Of a stretch of 17,259 nt of DNA, positions 1 to 6,964 are shown piece after piece (positions within the stretch are counted from its first letter, which is position 1; each line of letters begins with the position of its first letter). Made by a program: the position numbers and the translations under genes. This DNA comes from Chloroflexota bacterium (GTDB lineage Bacteria > Chloroflexota > Dehalococcoidia > Plut-88900), in contig JACZVB010000002.1 in assembly GCA_022572865.1 (NCBI GenBank), positions 1-17,259 of the forward strand, read 5' to 3'. The notes under the pieces are model-generated. The model saw only the letters and a program-made list of their open reading frames with translations. It was not told the origin of the DNA and did not search any database.

Positions 1-63
1 CCTGGGGCCTGAGAGAGAGCATCACACCATTGCTCCGTCACCCTCGATACCCGTTTCCGGCAT

Positions 64-126
64 CCGGCAGTGCTGCCGGCGGTGCTAAGGACCTCCAGGG
101 GTGGGAGTTAGATACACCGCACCCCT
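64..126. terminator. Possible terminator hairpins after the lectin gene
   Basis: Two inverted repeats lie just beyond the stop codon of the minus-strand lectin gene. The first has arms AGGGGTG (97-103) and CACCCCT (120-126) and touches the stop codon. The second is a tight hairpin, CCGGCAG (64-70) against CTGCCGG (73-79). Neither is followed by a clear U-tract, so intrinsic termination is only a guess. No gene is visible in bases 1-124. Confidence 0.3.
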
Positions 127-1840
127 AATCGGGTGATATGGCATCGATGATCAACACGGTTCGTTCAATGAACTCAGCTCCGTCCTCGGCGGAAATCTGA
201 CCGTCTGTCAGCGCCGTGACCTGGTTTATGAATGAGTTCAGTAGGTTAACTGCGGCTTTCTCCCGTCCCCGATCAAGAGATGCAGAAGCGGCGTCCAGTT
301 TCGCTGTTAAAGACTTTTCCGCACCTTTCGAGAGTCCATCTTGATTAGTGGCCGTCGGGCCGGTTCCATCGTCGAGCGATGATATCTCGTTTGCCTGGAG
401 GGTGTTGAAGCTCTGGATACTGGCCGCCAGGCTTTGAATCGCCTCCTTGGGAGTGAGAACGTAATAGGCGATTGCTACAACAGCTCTGTTGCCTGCCTTG
501 TCGATGGCAGTGACCGTGAAACCGATGCTCCCTGATGTATCAGTTGCGATTGGCTCACCAGTGTTGGCCGGTGCTGTGGTCATGCCTACACCTGCTGTCG
601 AGTCGAACGCCGACCAGTTTGCCAGCACTTCCTGACCGATGAGGTATTCGTTCCCGTTTGCTGGAACGATGACGTCGACCTCTGGGGGTGTGGCGTCTCG
701 CCTGATGGTGACGCTTTCGGATGTGGTGCCACCTTGGGAAGTCGCTTCACAGCTAAAGGTGATGTCTCCGGTATCGGCGGTCACCGCTGTTGATTCACAC
801 CCAAAGGCAGATGTGATGTCTGAATCAGGGTCGGAAACACTCCAGGAAATTTCGACATTCGATACGTACCAACTGTTCTCTCCCAGGGTTCCATTTACCG
901 AGGCTGAAACGATAGGGGGAGTAGTATCAGCCAGGCTTCCTGGGACGAAGCTTATCGGACCCCTGGATAGGATGGGAATAAGGTGTATGGTCTGACCCCG
1001 CAAAACACCTACGGTGTCGCCTTCCTGGAAACCGGTCTCCCCGGTGCTAAAGTGGCATAGCAAGTCGAGAGACTCATCTCCGTTAACGTCCATGTCCATA
1101 CATATTGATGAGCGCGCGTTGTAACCGGTCCTGCCGAAGGTTAGTGATGCCCTATCAATGTCCTTGGTGGCATCCAACCCACTGACTGAGAGGATAGCAA
1201 CTGGAATAATCTCGTCGTTCGTCAGGTCAATAGGGCCTCCGCCGGGATTGATAACAATGAAAGGGCCGATGCGAATCGGTGTGTCGTACTCAACTACAAA
1301 CCCTTTCACATCCTTGTCGGTCCTCCCGGCATCGTTCCAATAGCCATCAAGGGCGAATTGAAGGACATCCTCATTACCATCAGAATCGTTCGGTTCCCCT
1401 TGACTCCAGTTTTGGTAATAAAATGTTTCACGTGTAACCCACCTCCATCCTTCCCCTGCCCCTGTGCTTTCCGGGTCTTGATAACCTCCCAGCCAGTAAC
1501 CAGGCGAACCGAAAACCTGTGGGAAATTGCTTGCGATAAAATCGTTTTCCCCCCTAGTATTAATCGTAGCGAGGTGTCCTCTCGCATACGGTACCGTTCG
1601 TAGCTCTGCAAATGCTTTCGCATCGTCCCACGTGATGCCGTCTGGAACGTAAACCACCTCGTAGAAATGTCCGTTCACGGGATTTCTGATAGCGATTATG
1701 CTTGCTCCAGCCTGTGAATTCGTCCAGGGCGCCCAGACCACGCTCATAAGCATTGCTAGTAACGATAGGATCAGAAGAGAGTGCGTCATCACTGTTCTCT
1801 TGTTTAAAAACGCACCCTTTGCCGTAGCGCGTCCCATCAT
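125..1840 (-). CDS. Secreted C-type lectin-domain surface protein with Ig-like and FIMAH domains
   Basis: Predicted exported protein of 571 residues. The chosen ATG follows AGGTGGGG by a few bases; an upstream ATG at 1897 lacks such a site. A basic N-terminus and hydrophobic stretch (about 20-37) form a signal peptide. Residues about 52-186 are a C-type lectin-like domain with EPN (149-151) and WND (168-170) motifs, which in this family bind calcium and carbohydrate. Residues about 190-300 resemble an IPVAILS-type beta domain with an Asp-rich DMDVNGDESLD loop that may bind calcium. Two Ig-like domains follow (about 305-382, 383-462), each opening near a TPP motif. The C-terminus (about 505-568) looks like a FIMAH domain, with SFINQV and ISAEDGAEFI. 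It probably acts in glycan or surface adhesion. It has no LPXTG motif and no C-terminal membrane segment. The domain calls are by eye. Confidence 0.85.
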   Translation of the reverse strand: MMGRATAKGAFLNKRTVMTHSLLILSLLAMLMSVVWAPWTNSQAGASIIAIRNPVNGHFYEVVYVPDGITWDDAKAFAELRTVPYARGHLATINTRGENDFIASNFPQVFGSPGYWLGGYQDPESTGAGEGWRWVTRETFYYQNWSQGEPNDSDGNEDVLQFALDGYWNDAGRTDKDVKGFVVEYDTPIRIGPFIVINPGGGPIDLTNDEIIPVAILSVSGLDATKDIDRASLTFGRTGYNARSSICMDMDVNGDESLDLLCHFSTGETGFQEGDTVGVLRGQTIHLIPILSRGPISFVPGSLADTTPPIVSASVNGTLGENSWYVSNVEISWSVSDPDSDITSAFGCESTAVTADTGDITFSCEATSQGGTTSESVTIRRDATPPEVDVIVPANGNEYLIGQEVLANWSAFDSTAGVGMTTAPANTGEPIATDTSGSIGFTVTAIDKAGNRAVVAIAYYVLTPKEAIQSLAASIQSFNTLQANEISSLDDGTGPTATNQDGLSKGAEKSLTAKLDAASASLDRGREKAAVNLLNSFINQVTALTDGQISAEDGAEFIERTVLIIDAISPD

Positions 1841-1933
1841 TGCCCCACCTTTCTCCATTTCTAAGCCCGCGCAGTACGGGTGCAAGACCCTCTGCAAGAC
1901 AGGCTTAAGAAGATTTCCTTGACTATCCTTACC

Positions 1934-2111
1934 TGTGGATATGTAGTTATCCCCACGGTTGATTTGAATGTATCAGCTAGATATCGATGGGCACAGGGTG
2001 GCGGCACTTAATTGTGGGGAAGCGTGCCCCAAGAGGTTTTCCGAGGATTACGCGTGGCTACCCTTAGCTGTGGAGGTATACATGTAGGGGTTGTCCCCAC
2101 GTTTGTGGGGA
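1934..2111. promoter_or_regulatory. Cluster of TTRTCCCCA-type 9-mers upstream of the lectin gene
   Basis: Four to five copies of a TTRTCCCCA/TGGGGAYAA-like motif lie within 180 bp: TGTGGATAT (1934-1942), TTATCCCCA (1947-1955), TTGTGGGGA (2012-2020), TTGTCCCCA (2091-2099) and TTGTGGGGA (2103-2111). The first two and the last two are arranged as inverted pairs. They resemble DnaA boxes (TTATCCACA), but most carry C where the box has A. They could equally be operator sites for the divergent lectin gene. No recognisable promoter was found here. Confidence 0.35.
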
Positions 2112-2376
2112 TTGTTTCTCAGGTTATGCGTTTGTAGCGATATCGCAGGCCAGGCTCCAGGGCAAGAAAGGTAGAAAACATCTGCGGGCCAGCACCACCT
2201 GGTGTGTGTCCTGTGGAGAGTGGGTGTGGGCCACCTGCGCCAAAGAGTGGCACGCTTACTGCCGTGACCCCACTCTAAGGAGAAGTGTCTTCTGCTGCAC
2301 CACTCAGTCCCGGGCGGGTTCGGAAGAACCCGAGGGTAGGGGCGCTGATTCGGAGCCTGTGGTTACGTCCGTCTAG
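1987..2376 (+). pseudogene. Cys-rich reading frame interrupted by one TAG (possible decayed gene)
   Basis: From ATG 1987 a frame runs 26 codons to TAG (2065-2067). The same frame then stays open for another 102 codons to TAG at 2374. The second part contains no early ATG, GTG or TTG. Its translation is rich in Cys and Trp, with clusters CRGCPHVCGDC, WCVSCGEW and ATCAKEWHAYC that look like zinc knuckles. There is no ribosome binding site before ATG 1987. It may be a gene broken by a nonsense change, a remnant, or chance. I recognise no family. A hairpin with arms CGGGTTC/GAACCCG and a GGAA loop (2315-2332) lies near its end. Apart from this frame and the motif cluster, 1841-2472 shows nothing else. 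Confidence 0.25.
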
Positions 2377-2472
2377 GCGGATTTAGTTTGAAGCGATAAT
2401 CAAGGCGTGTGACCCCGACCCTGGCGAGTCGAGGTCGATAATGTCGGAGGAGTGGGGGGTTGCCTGAGGGTC

Positions 2473-3687
2473 TTAGTTGACTATCTCCTGGGCCTTCATC
2501 TCGGCGACCTCTTCCCAGGAGTAGCCGCAGATCTCGGTGAGCACCTCCTCGGTGTGCTGGCCCAGGTCGGGGGCCGGCATCCTCACCTTGCCTGGGGTCT
2601 TGCTGAGGTGTACGGGAAGGCCGAGGTACTTCAGGGTGCCCAAATTGGGGTGGTCCAGGTCGACGATATATTCGTTCTCCAGCACCTGGGGGTCTTCTAT
2701 GACCTGGGAGTAGTTTCGCAGGGACGCCCAGGCCAATCCGTTTCCGTCCAGGCGCGCCTTCCAGTGAGATAGAGGTTTTTCTGCGAATTTCGTTTTCAAG
2801 ACTGCGGCCAGCTCGGGGGCGTTGTCCCGGGTCCTCTTCTCCTGACTATCGAAGCGTGGGTCATCCTCCAGGCCCGAGGAGTCCAGGGCCTTGCACAGGG
2901 AACGCCACTCCTCGTCGGTTCCCTCGGCCCCGAGGCACAGCCACTTTCCTTCCCCGTCCTGGTAGACGTTGTAGAACGGGTTGGTGGGGTTCTCGCCGTT
3001 CTTCTCCAGGGGGCTCATGGCCCGGCCTTCGAAGAGATATTGCTGGAAGTTGAGCGCCCCCAGGTGGATCTGGCCGCCCAGGAGAGAGGTGTTGACCTCC
3101 TGGCCGATGCCGGTCATCTCCCGGGCCAGGAGGGCCAGGACCGCGCCCCAGGCCAGCATTACCGCGCCACCCCGATCGGCCAGGTCCGACCATACCGACA
3201 TGGGGCCCTCGACGCTGCCGTAGCTCACATAGCCGCCCCAGAACTGGCCGATGATGTCGTTGGACTGACGGCTCTTGTGGAGCCCCCTGGTCCCCTGGCC
3301 AGAGCCGTGGGAATAGATCAGCTTCGGATTTATCGCCTTCAACTCCTCGTAGCTCAGGCCCAGCCTCGCCAGTCCGGCCTTGCGAAAGTTGGAGAGGAAT
3401 ACATCTGACTTCTCCACAAGCCGGTACATGACCTCCCGGCCCTTTTCCGTCTTCAGGTTTATGGCCAGACTTTTCTTGTCCCGGTTGTTGTTCTCAAAGT
3501 AATAGGAGATGCCCAGGGGGTTATTCATGCCGCCCAGGGACATGGAGTGGCGGCCCGGGTCCCCGGATAGGCGCTCCTCCACCTTTATCACCTCGGCCCC
3601 CATATCGGCCAGGAATGCAGCGCCCCCTGGCCCGTGGTGCCAGACCGTCATCTCTATGACCCGGATGCCTTCTAATGCCATCACCAT
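2473..3687 (-). CDS. CaiB/BaiF family (class III) CoA-transferase, intact catalytic Asp
   Basis: Cytosolic enzyme of 404 residues, the usual length for the family, which moves CoA between carboxylic acids through an aspartyl anhydride. The N-terminus has the family signatures LEGIRVIEM, ADMGAEVIKVE (28-38) and GDPGR. The segment LADRGGAVML places Asp171 where formyl-CoA transferase has Asp169, judged by ungapped alignment to the downstream RExTGxGQ motif. The C-terminus carries the common ending PAPDLGQHTEEVL. The start follows GGGAG by 9 bp; an ATG two codons later is an alternative. It is the second gene of an operon, 19 bp after a close paralog (3707-4912). The two proteins align without gaps around the active site, so a two-subunit enzyme is plausible. 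The substrate is unknown. Confidence 0.93.
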   Translation of the reverse strand: MVMALEGIRVIEMTVWHHGPGGAAFLADMGAEVIKVEERLSGDPGRHSMSLGGMNNPLGISYYFENNNRDKKSLAINLKTEKGREVMYRLVEKSDVFLSNFRKAGLARLGLSYEELKAINPKLIYSHGSGQGTRGLHKSRQSNDIIGQFWGGYVSYGSVEGPMSVWSDLADRGGAVMLAWGAVLALLAREMTGIGQEVNTSLLGGQIHLGALNFQQYLFEGRAMSPLEKNGENPTNPFYNVYQDGEGKWLCLGAEGTDEEWRSLCKALDSSGLEDDPRFDSQEKRTRDNAPELAAVLKTKFAEKPLSHWKARLDGNGLAWASLRNYSQVIEDPQVLENEYIVDLDHPNLGTLKYLGLPVHLSKTPGKVRMPAPDLGQHTEEVLTEICGYSWEEVAEMKAQEIVN

Positions 3688-3706
3688 GTCGGCGTTCTCC
3701 CGATGA

Positions 3707-4912
3707 TCAGATGATATTTTCTCGTTTCAGCCTTTCCAGGTCTTGGGGGTCGTAGCCGCAGAGCTGAGTCAGCACCTCCTCGGTGTGCTGCCCCAGCTCC
3801 GGGGCCGGCGTCCTCACACTTCCCGGAGTTTCGCTTAGCCACACCGGAATGCCAACCATCTGAATAGGCCCCACCTTGGGGTGCTGGAAATCCACTATGT
3901 AATCGTTTTCCACCACCTGTGGATCGGTGGCTACCATCTCATAGTCGTGGAGCATAGCCCAACCCAGGTCCGTCTCGTTGAGTATCGGCTCCCACTGGGC
4001 CAGAGTCTTCTTCGCGAAGGCCTCTCTCATAATGGGGATCAAGACCTTGTTGTTGATCCTGGTCCTCTTCGGGTTGCTATCGAACCGGGGGTCGAACTCC
4101 AGGTCCTCCCGTTCGAGGACGCGGCACAAGGTGGGCCAGTCCCTGCTCTCCTGGAGGAATCCCAGACAGAGCCATCTCCCGTCCTTGGCCTGGTAGTAGT
4201 TCCAGAAGGGGCTGAGGGGAGATTCCCGCTTCATGCCCCAGGGCTCCCTTCCATTGAATATGTTGCTCTGCACGTTCAGGGCGCCCCAGTTGACCTGGCT
4301 CCCCAGCAGCGAGGAGTGGACCTCCTGGCCAATGCCCCTTCGCTCCCGGGCGATGAGGGCGGTGACTATGCCGAAGGCCATAAGAATGGCATCCTGCTGC
4401 GAGGCCAGGCCTCCCCAGAATGGGACGGGGCCGTCCCGATTATCGTGGTTCTGGATGCCCCCCAGGAACTGGGCCGTTATATCGCTGGCTGGCTTGTCTT
4501 TGTCCGGCCCCCTGGTCCCCAGGCCGGAAGCCACCGCATACACGATCTTGTCGTTGATGCCCGAGAGGGTCGGGTAATCGAGGCCCAGGTCCTTCAGGGT
4601 GGACACGGTGAAATTGGAGAGGAATACGTCTGCCGACTCCACAAGCCGGTGGATGATCAGCCTGCCCCCTGCCGACCTGAAGTCCAGGGCGATGCCTTTC
4701 TTGTTTCGATTGTTGTTCTCGAAGTAATACGATAACGGGAACGGCTCCTTGCCCGGGACCCGGGTCTTCACCGACCTTCCGGGATCGCCCTTTCCCTTCT
4801 CCTCTATTTTGATGACCTCGGCCCCCATGTCGGCCAGCAGGGCCCCGGCCACGGGCCCCTGCTGATAGGTGGTCAACTCTATGACCCTGATCCCCTCTAA
4901 GGCCATGGGCAT
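3707..4912 (-). CDS. CaiB/BaiF family CoA-transferase paralog, canonical Asp replaced by Ser
   Basis: This 401-residue protein is the first gene of the operon with 2473-3687. It shares the family N-terminus (LEGIRVIELT, ADMGAEVIKIE, GDPGR), a YYFENNNRNKKG segment and the ending PAPELGQHTEEVL. At the position of the catalytic Asp it reads LASQQDAILM: Ser171 sits where the paralog has Asp171, and the nearest Asp is 174, one helical turn later. Either the Asp has shifted or this is a non-catalytic partner. Known two-subunit class III enzymes include BbsEF and the Chloroflexus SmtAB. AGGAG lies 8 bp before the ATG. The promoter at 4955-4983 probably drives both genes. The family call is certain; activity is not. 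Confidence 0.92.
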   Translation of the reverse strand: MPMALEGIRVIELTTYQQGPVAGALLADMGAEVIKIEEKGKGDPGRSVKTRVPGKEPFPLSYYFENNNRNKKGIALDFRSAGGRLIIHRLVESADVFLSNFTVSTLKDLGLDYPTLSGINDKIVYAVASGLGTRGPDKDKPASDITAQFLGGIQNHDNRDGPVPFWGGLASQQDAILMAFGIVTALIARERRGIGQEVHSSLLGSQVNWGALNVQSNIFNGREPWGMKRESPLSPFWNYYQAKDGRWLCLGFLQESRDWPTLCRVLEREDLEFDPRFDSNPKRTRINNKVLIPIMREAFAKKTLAQWEPILNETDLGWAMLHDYEMVATDPQVVENDYIVDFQHPKVGPIQMVGIPVWLSETPGSVRTPAPELGQHTEEVLTQLCGYDPQDLERLKRENII

Positions 4913-4954
4913 CTCTATCTCTCCTAACGACGCCGGCTACCAGTACCTTGCAGA

Positions 4955-4983
4955 AGGTTATGTCGGCGTATATTCGTTGTCAA
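4955..4983 (-). promoter_or_regulatory. Sigma-70-type promoter of the CoA-transferase operon
   Basis: On the minus strand TTGACA (4978-4983) is followed by a 17-bp spacer and TAACCT (4955-4960). The predicted start of transcription is near 4948, leaving a leader of about 35 nt before the ATG at 4912. The -35 box is a perfect consensus; the -10 box is weak. The end of a dispersed repeat lies about 14 bp upstream. Confidence 0.6.
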
Positions 4984-4996
4984 GCTAGTATGTGGA

Positions 4997-5145
4997 GAGA
5001 GTGTTTAATAAAACTTTCGACCATCCCCCTTTCCCCCTTCCTGGCCAGGAAGGGGGAAGAAATTAGGTTTGGGGGTGTCCCCCAAACCCCCGGCCCCGAC
5101 ACCGAGTCGGGGCACTCCCCGCTTTATAGGACTTATTGAACGGCC
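4997..5145 (-). repeat. Dispersed palindromic intergenic element, copy A
   Basis: Read on the minus strand this copy begins GGCCGTTCAATAA and ends TTTTATTAAACACTC, matching the ends of copies at 9448 and 16002. Inside are three hairpins. One is a 28-bp perfect palindrome (5031-5058, core arms CCCCCTTCCTGG/CCAGGAAGGGGG). One has 10-bp arms GGTTTGGGGG/CCCCCAAACC (5066-5088). One has arms GCCCCGAC/GTCGGGGC (5093-5113). GGATGGTCGAAAG near the end is shared with copy E. It has no coding potential. It fills the gap between two minus-strand units and could also help terminate transcription from neighbours. Confidence 0.8.
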
Positions 5146-5168
5146 TGTTTCTGGAATAGAACAGGGCG

Positions 5169-5621
5169 TTACCTGGAATCCAGAACCTTCGTGATGGCAC
5201 GGATATTCCCGTCCTTCTTCGCCTCGAACTGTACTACAGCCCCGGGTTGCAGCTGGTTGAATATCTCCCTGCTTACCTTATAAGGCTCAGTCCCGGGGCC
5301 GGTGGCGAGATTCGTGCCCATATTGACTGTATAGGTAACCTGTTCGTACACGCTCTCGATGTCGAGGGCCAGAGCGTCATCGATGACCAGATCTGCCTCT
5401 TCAGTAGAGACCCGGTCCAGCAGGTCCTGGTCTTTGACGTACAGGGCCGGCGATCCCTCTTCGTCTGAACGGTAGATGAGGATCGTATATTTAGTCCCCT
5501 CCAGTATCCCGGTTATGGTCTTATGATCGACCAGGCCCAGTGACGTATCTGGGCCGCATGCCAGTCCCACTATCGACACCAGCATGGCCAAGGTCACAAC
5601 GAGGTACGAGAGTTTTCTCAT
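5169..5621 (-). CDS. Small putative lipoprotein, function unknown
   Basis: A 150-residue protein with a basic start (MRK), a hydrophobic segment (4-21) and Cys22 in a lipobox-like VGLAC, so probably a lipid-anchored exported protein. The mature part is short and acidic, with a likely beta-rich fold (TITGILEGTKYTILIYR, VTYTVNMGTN). I recognise no family. It lies 37 bp downstream of the DUF4349 lipoprotein gene on the same strand, so the two are probably co-transcribed and may act together at the cell surface. There is no obvious Shine-Dalgarno sequence before the ATG. A TATAAT (minus strand, 5639-5644) 17 nt upstream of the ATG could give a separate transcript with a very short leader. Confidence 0.75.
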   Translation of the reverse strand: MRKLSYLVVTLAMLVSIVGLACGPDTSLGLVDHKTITGILEGTKYTILIYRSDEEGSPALYVKDQDLLDRVSTEEADLVIDDALALDIESVYEQVTYTVNMGTNLATGPGTEPYKVSREIFNQLQPGAVVQFEAKKDGNIRAITKVLDSR

Positions 5622-5638
5622 AAGGGAGCGCCGCGGCC

Positions 5639-5644
5639 ATTATA
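5639..5644 (-). promoter_or_regulatory. Candidate -10 box (TATAAT) for the small lipoprotein gene
   Basis: A perfect TATAAT sits on the minus strand between the DUF4349 gene and the small lipoprotein gene, preceded by GGGG. No -35 consensus lies 17 bp upstream. If used, transcription would begin around 5632, only about 11 nt before the ATG, which fits the absence of a Shine-Dalgarno sequence. Confidence 0.3.
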
Positions 5645-5658
5645 CCCCTCCGTCCTGG

Positions 5659-6852
5659 CTATACGCCGCGACCCTTCCGCCGGCCGTACCGATACGCAAG
5701 CAGGAACCCGATACCCAGGACGACGGCCAGGGCTACGCCCCCTATGGGAGCAGCGATAGCGATTATCAGGCCCGTGGATGATGACCCCTCCTCCTCGATG
5801 AAGGTGACGGTTATGGGTGCATCGGGCTTTTCGTCCTCGGGGCCCGGGTCGCCGGAGCCTTCGCTCACGGCTTTGCTCTGCACCTCACCCTGGTCCACAA
5901 TACTCGTTAAGGTATTCTCGAAGTCTCGGGCGAGAACCCGTAGGGCGATCTCCCCCCTTTCCACCCCGTTCCTCGTGGAGATAAACACCCGGTCCAGCTC
6001 GCCCTCGAGACTGGAGACCAGGGCCTTGACCCGGCCTATGGTTTCGGTGACGTCGGACACCTCAACGGTGAGGGTGGCGGAGGGTGGAACGGACGCCTGG
6101 CTGTCCGGCTGATGCAGGAACACGGTGATGGTTGCCAGGGCCACCCTGCGCTCCAGGAAGTTCAACTGGCCCTGGTATCGCTCGATGTCGGACCTGACCC
6201 GAGACAGCTCCCTCTCTATGGTCAGGACATCGGCGACCGAATCCGCCCTCTCCAGGAGGGAGAGGAGGCTCTGCTCCTCCCGTATGGAGCTCTTCAGGCG
6301 GGCCTCCAGGTCTATGAACCGCTCCGTCACGTCCTCACTGCCTATATCTTCATTCCTCAGCTTGCCCAGGGCCTCGATGCCATCCAGGGCGTCCAGGAAC
6401 TGGTCCTGGGGGACCCGCACCGTTACGACGGCCTGCCGGCGTTCAGCATCGCCGGATACGGAAAGCTGCTCGACGAAACCTCCAAGGCCCTCGGAAATGG
6501 CTCTCACCTGGGCCACGGCCCCCTGGACATCCTCCACTTCGACCGTCAGGGAGGCGGTTGAGACCACCTTTCGCTCGGCAAACTCGATTGAGGAGGCTGA
6601 AGACCCTTCGACGCTTCCACTCGTGGCCCCAGGGGCTGCGGGCGCCGCAGGCGCCGGCGCCACCATTGGCTCGGGCACGGGGCCCGAGGCGCTCTCCGCT
6701 ATGTCGAAAAGCCCCAGGCCTGAGGCCTGTTCGGTGAGGGCTTCATCGTTTATCGCCTCCCCAGATCCGCCTCCTCCGCAAGCTGCTGCCACCAGTCCAA
6801 TGACCAGGACTGCTGCGAGGATTACTGCCGCCTTCGTGGTTCTTAACATCAT
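5659..6852 (-). CDS. DUF4349-family lipoprotein with duplicated domain, coiled coil and C-terminal membrane helix
   Basis: The start at 6852 follows AAGGAAGGTG by about 5 bp; an ATG ten codons upstream lacks this site. The 397-residue product has a lipoprotein signal ending LVAAAC, with Cys25 as lipid anchor. A Pro/Ala/Ser linker follows. Residues about 97-176 are a DUF4349 module (STASLTVEVEDV, VTVRVPQDQFLDAL). Residues about 178-240 form a coiled coil rich in Glu, Arg and Leu. A second, weaker copy follows at about 259-335 (ATLTVEVSDV, IALRVLARDFENTL). A membrane helix (361-386) and a basic RYGRRKGRGV tail close the protein. Both ends would therefore be membrane-attached, with the coiled coil outside. 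The function of DUF4349 is not established. An envelope structural or sensing role is a guess. Confidence 0.85.
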   Translation of the reverse strand: MMLRTTKAAVILAAVLVIGLVAAACGGGGSGEAINDEALTEQASGLGLFDIAESASGPVPEPMVAPAPAAPAAPGATSGSVEGSSASSIEFAERKVVSTASLTVEVEDVQGAVAQVRAISEGLGGFVEQLSVSGDAERRQAVVTVRVPQDQFLDALDGIEALGKLRNEDIGSEDVTERFIDLEARLKSSIREEQSLLSLLERADSVADVLTIERELSRVRSDIERYQGQLNFLERRVALATITVFLHQPDSQASVPPSATLTVEVSDVTETIGRVKALVSSLEGELDRVFISTRNGVERGEIALRVLARDFENTLTSIVDQGEVQSKAVSEGSGDPGPEDEKPDAPITVTFIEEEGSSSTGLIIAIAAPIGGVALAVVLGIGFLLAYRYGRRKGRGV

Positions 6853-6855
6853 AAG

Positions 6856-6883
6856 TTCACCTTCCTTTCGTGGAGTGTACAAT
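6856..6883 (+). promoter_or_regulatory. Weak candidate promoter of the enolase-superfamily gene
   Basis: In the short divergent gap, TTCACC (6856-6861) and TACAAT (6878-6883) are separated by 16 bp on the plus strand. The near-symmetric GTACAATAC also supplies TATTGT on the minus strand, so divergent transcription from the same site is possible. The -35 box is poor. Confidence 0.3.
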
Positions 6884-6964
6884 ACCTAGACGAGGTAGGA
6901 CGGGAGAATGTTCCCGGGCAGCCTGGTGGAAGACGACATGCCTGCCCAGCGGGGAGTGAATCAA

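Noticed and set aside
1934..2111. A replication origin based on DnaA-box-like motifs
   Set aside because: Most motifs carry C instead of A at the key position, there is no AT-rich unwinding region, and no dnaA, dnaN or gidA-type neighbour is present.
2315..2332. The CGGGTTC-GGAA-GAACCCG hairpin as part of a known structured RNA
   Set aside because: The surrounding sequence shows no further consistent pairing and matches no RNA family I recognise.
3881..4735. A 284-codon plus-strand open frame opposite the second CoA-transferase gene
   Set aside because: It is the antisense shadow of a clear CaiB/BaiF coding frame; the translation has no recognisable domain or ribosome site.
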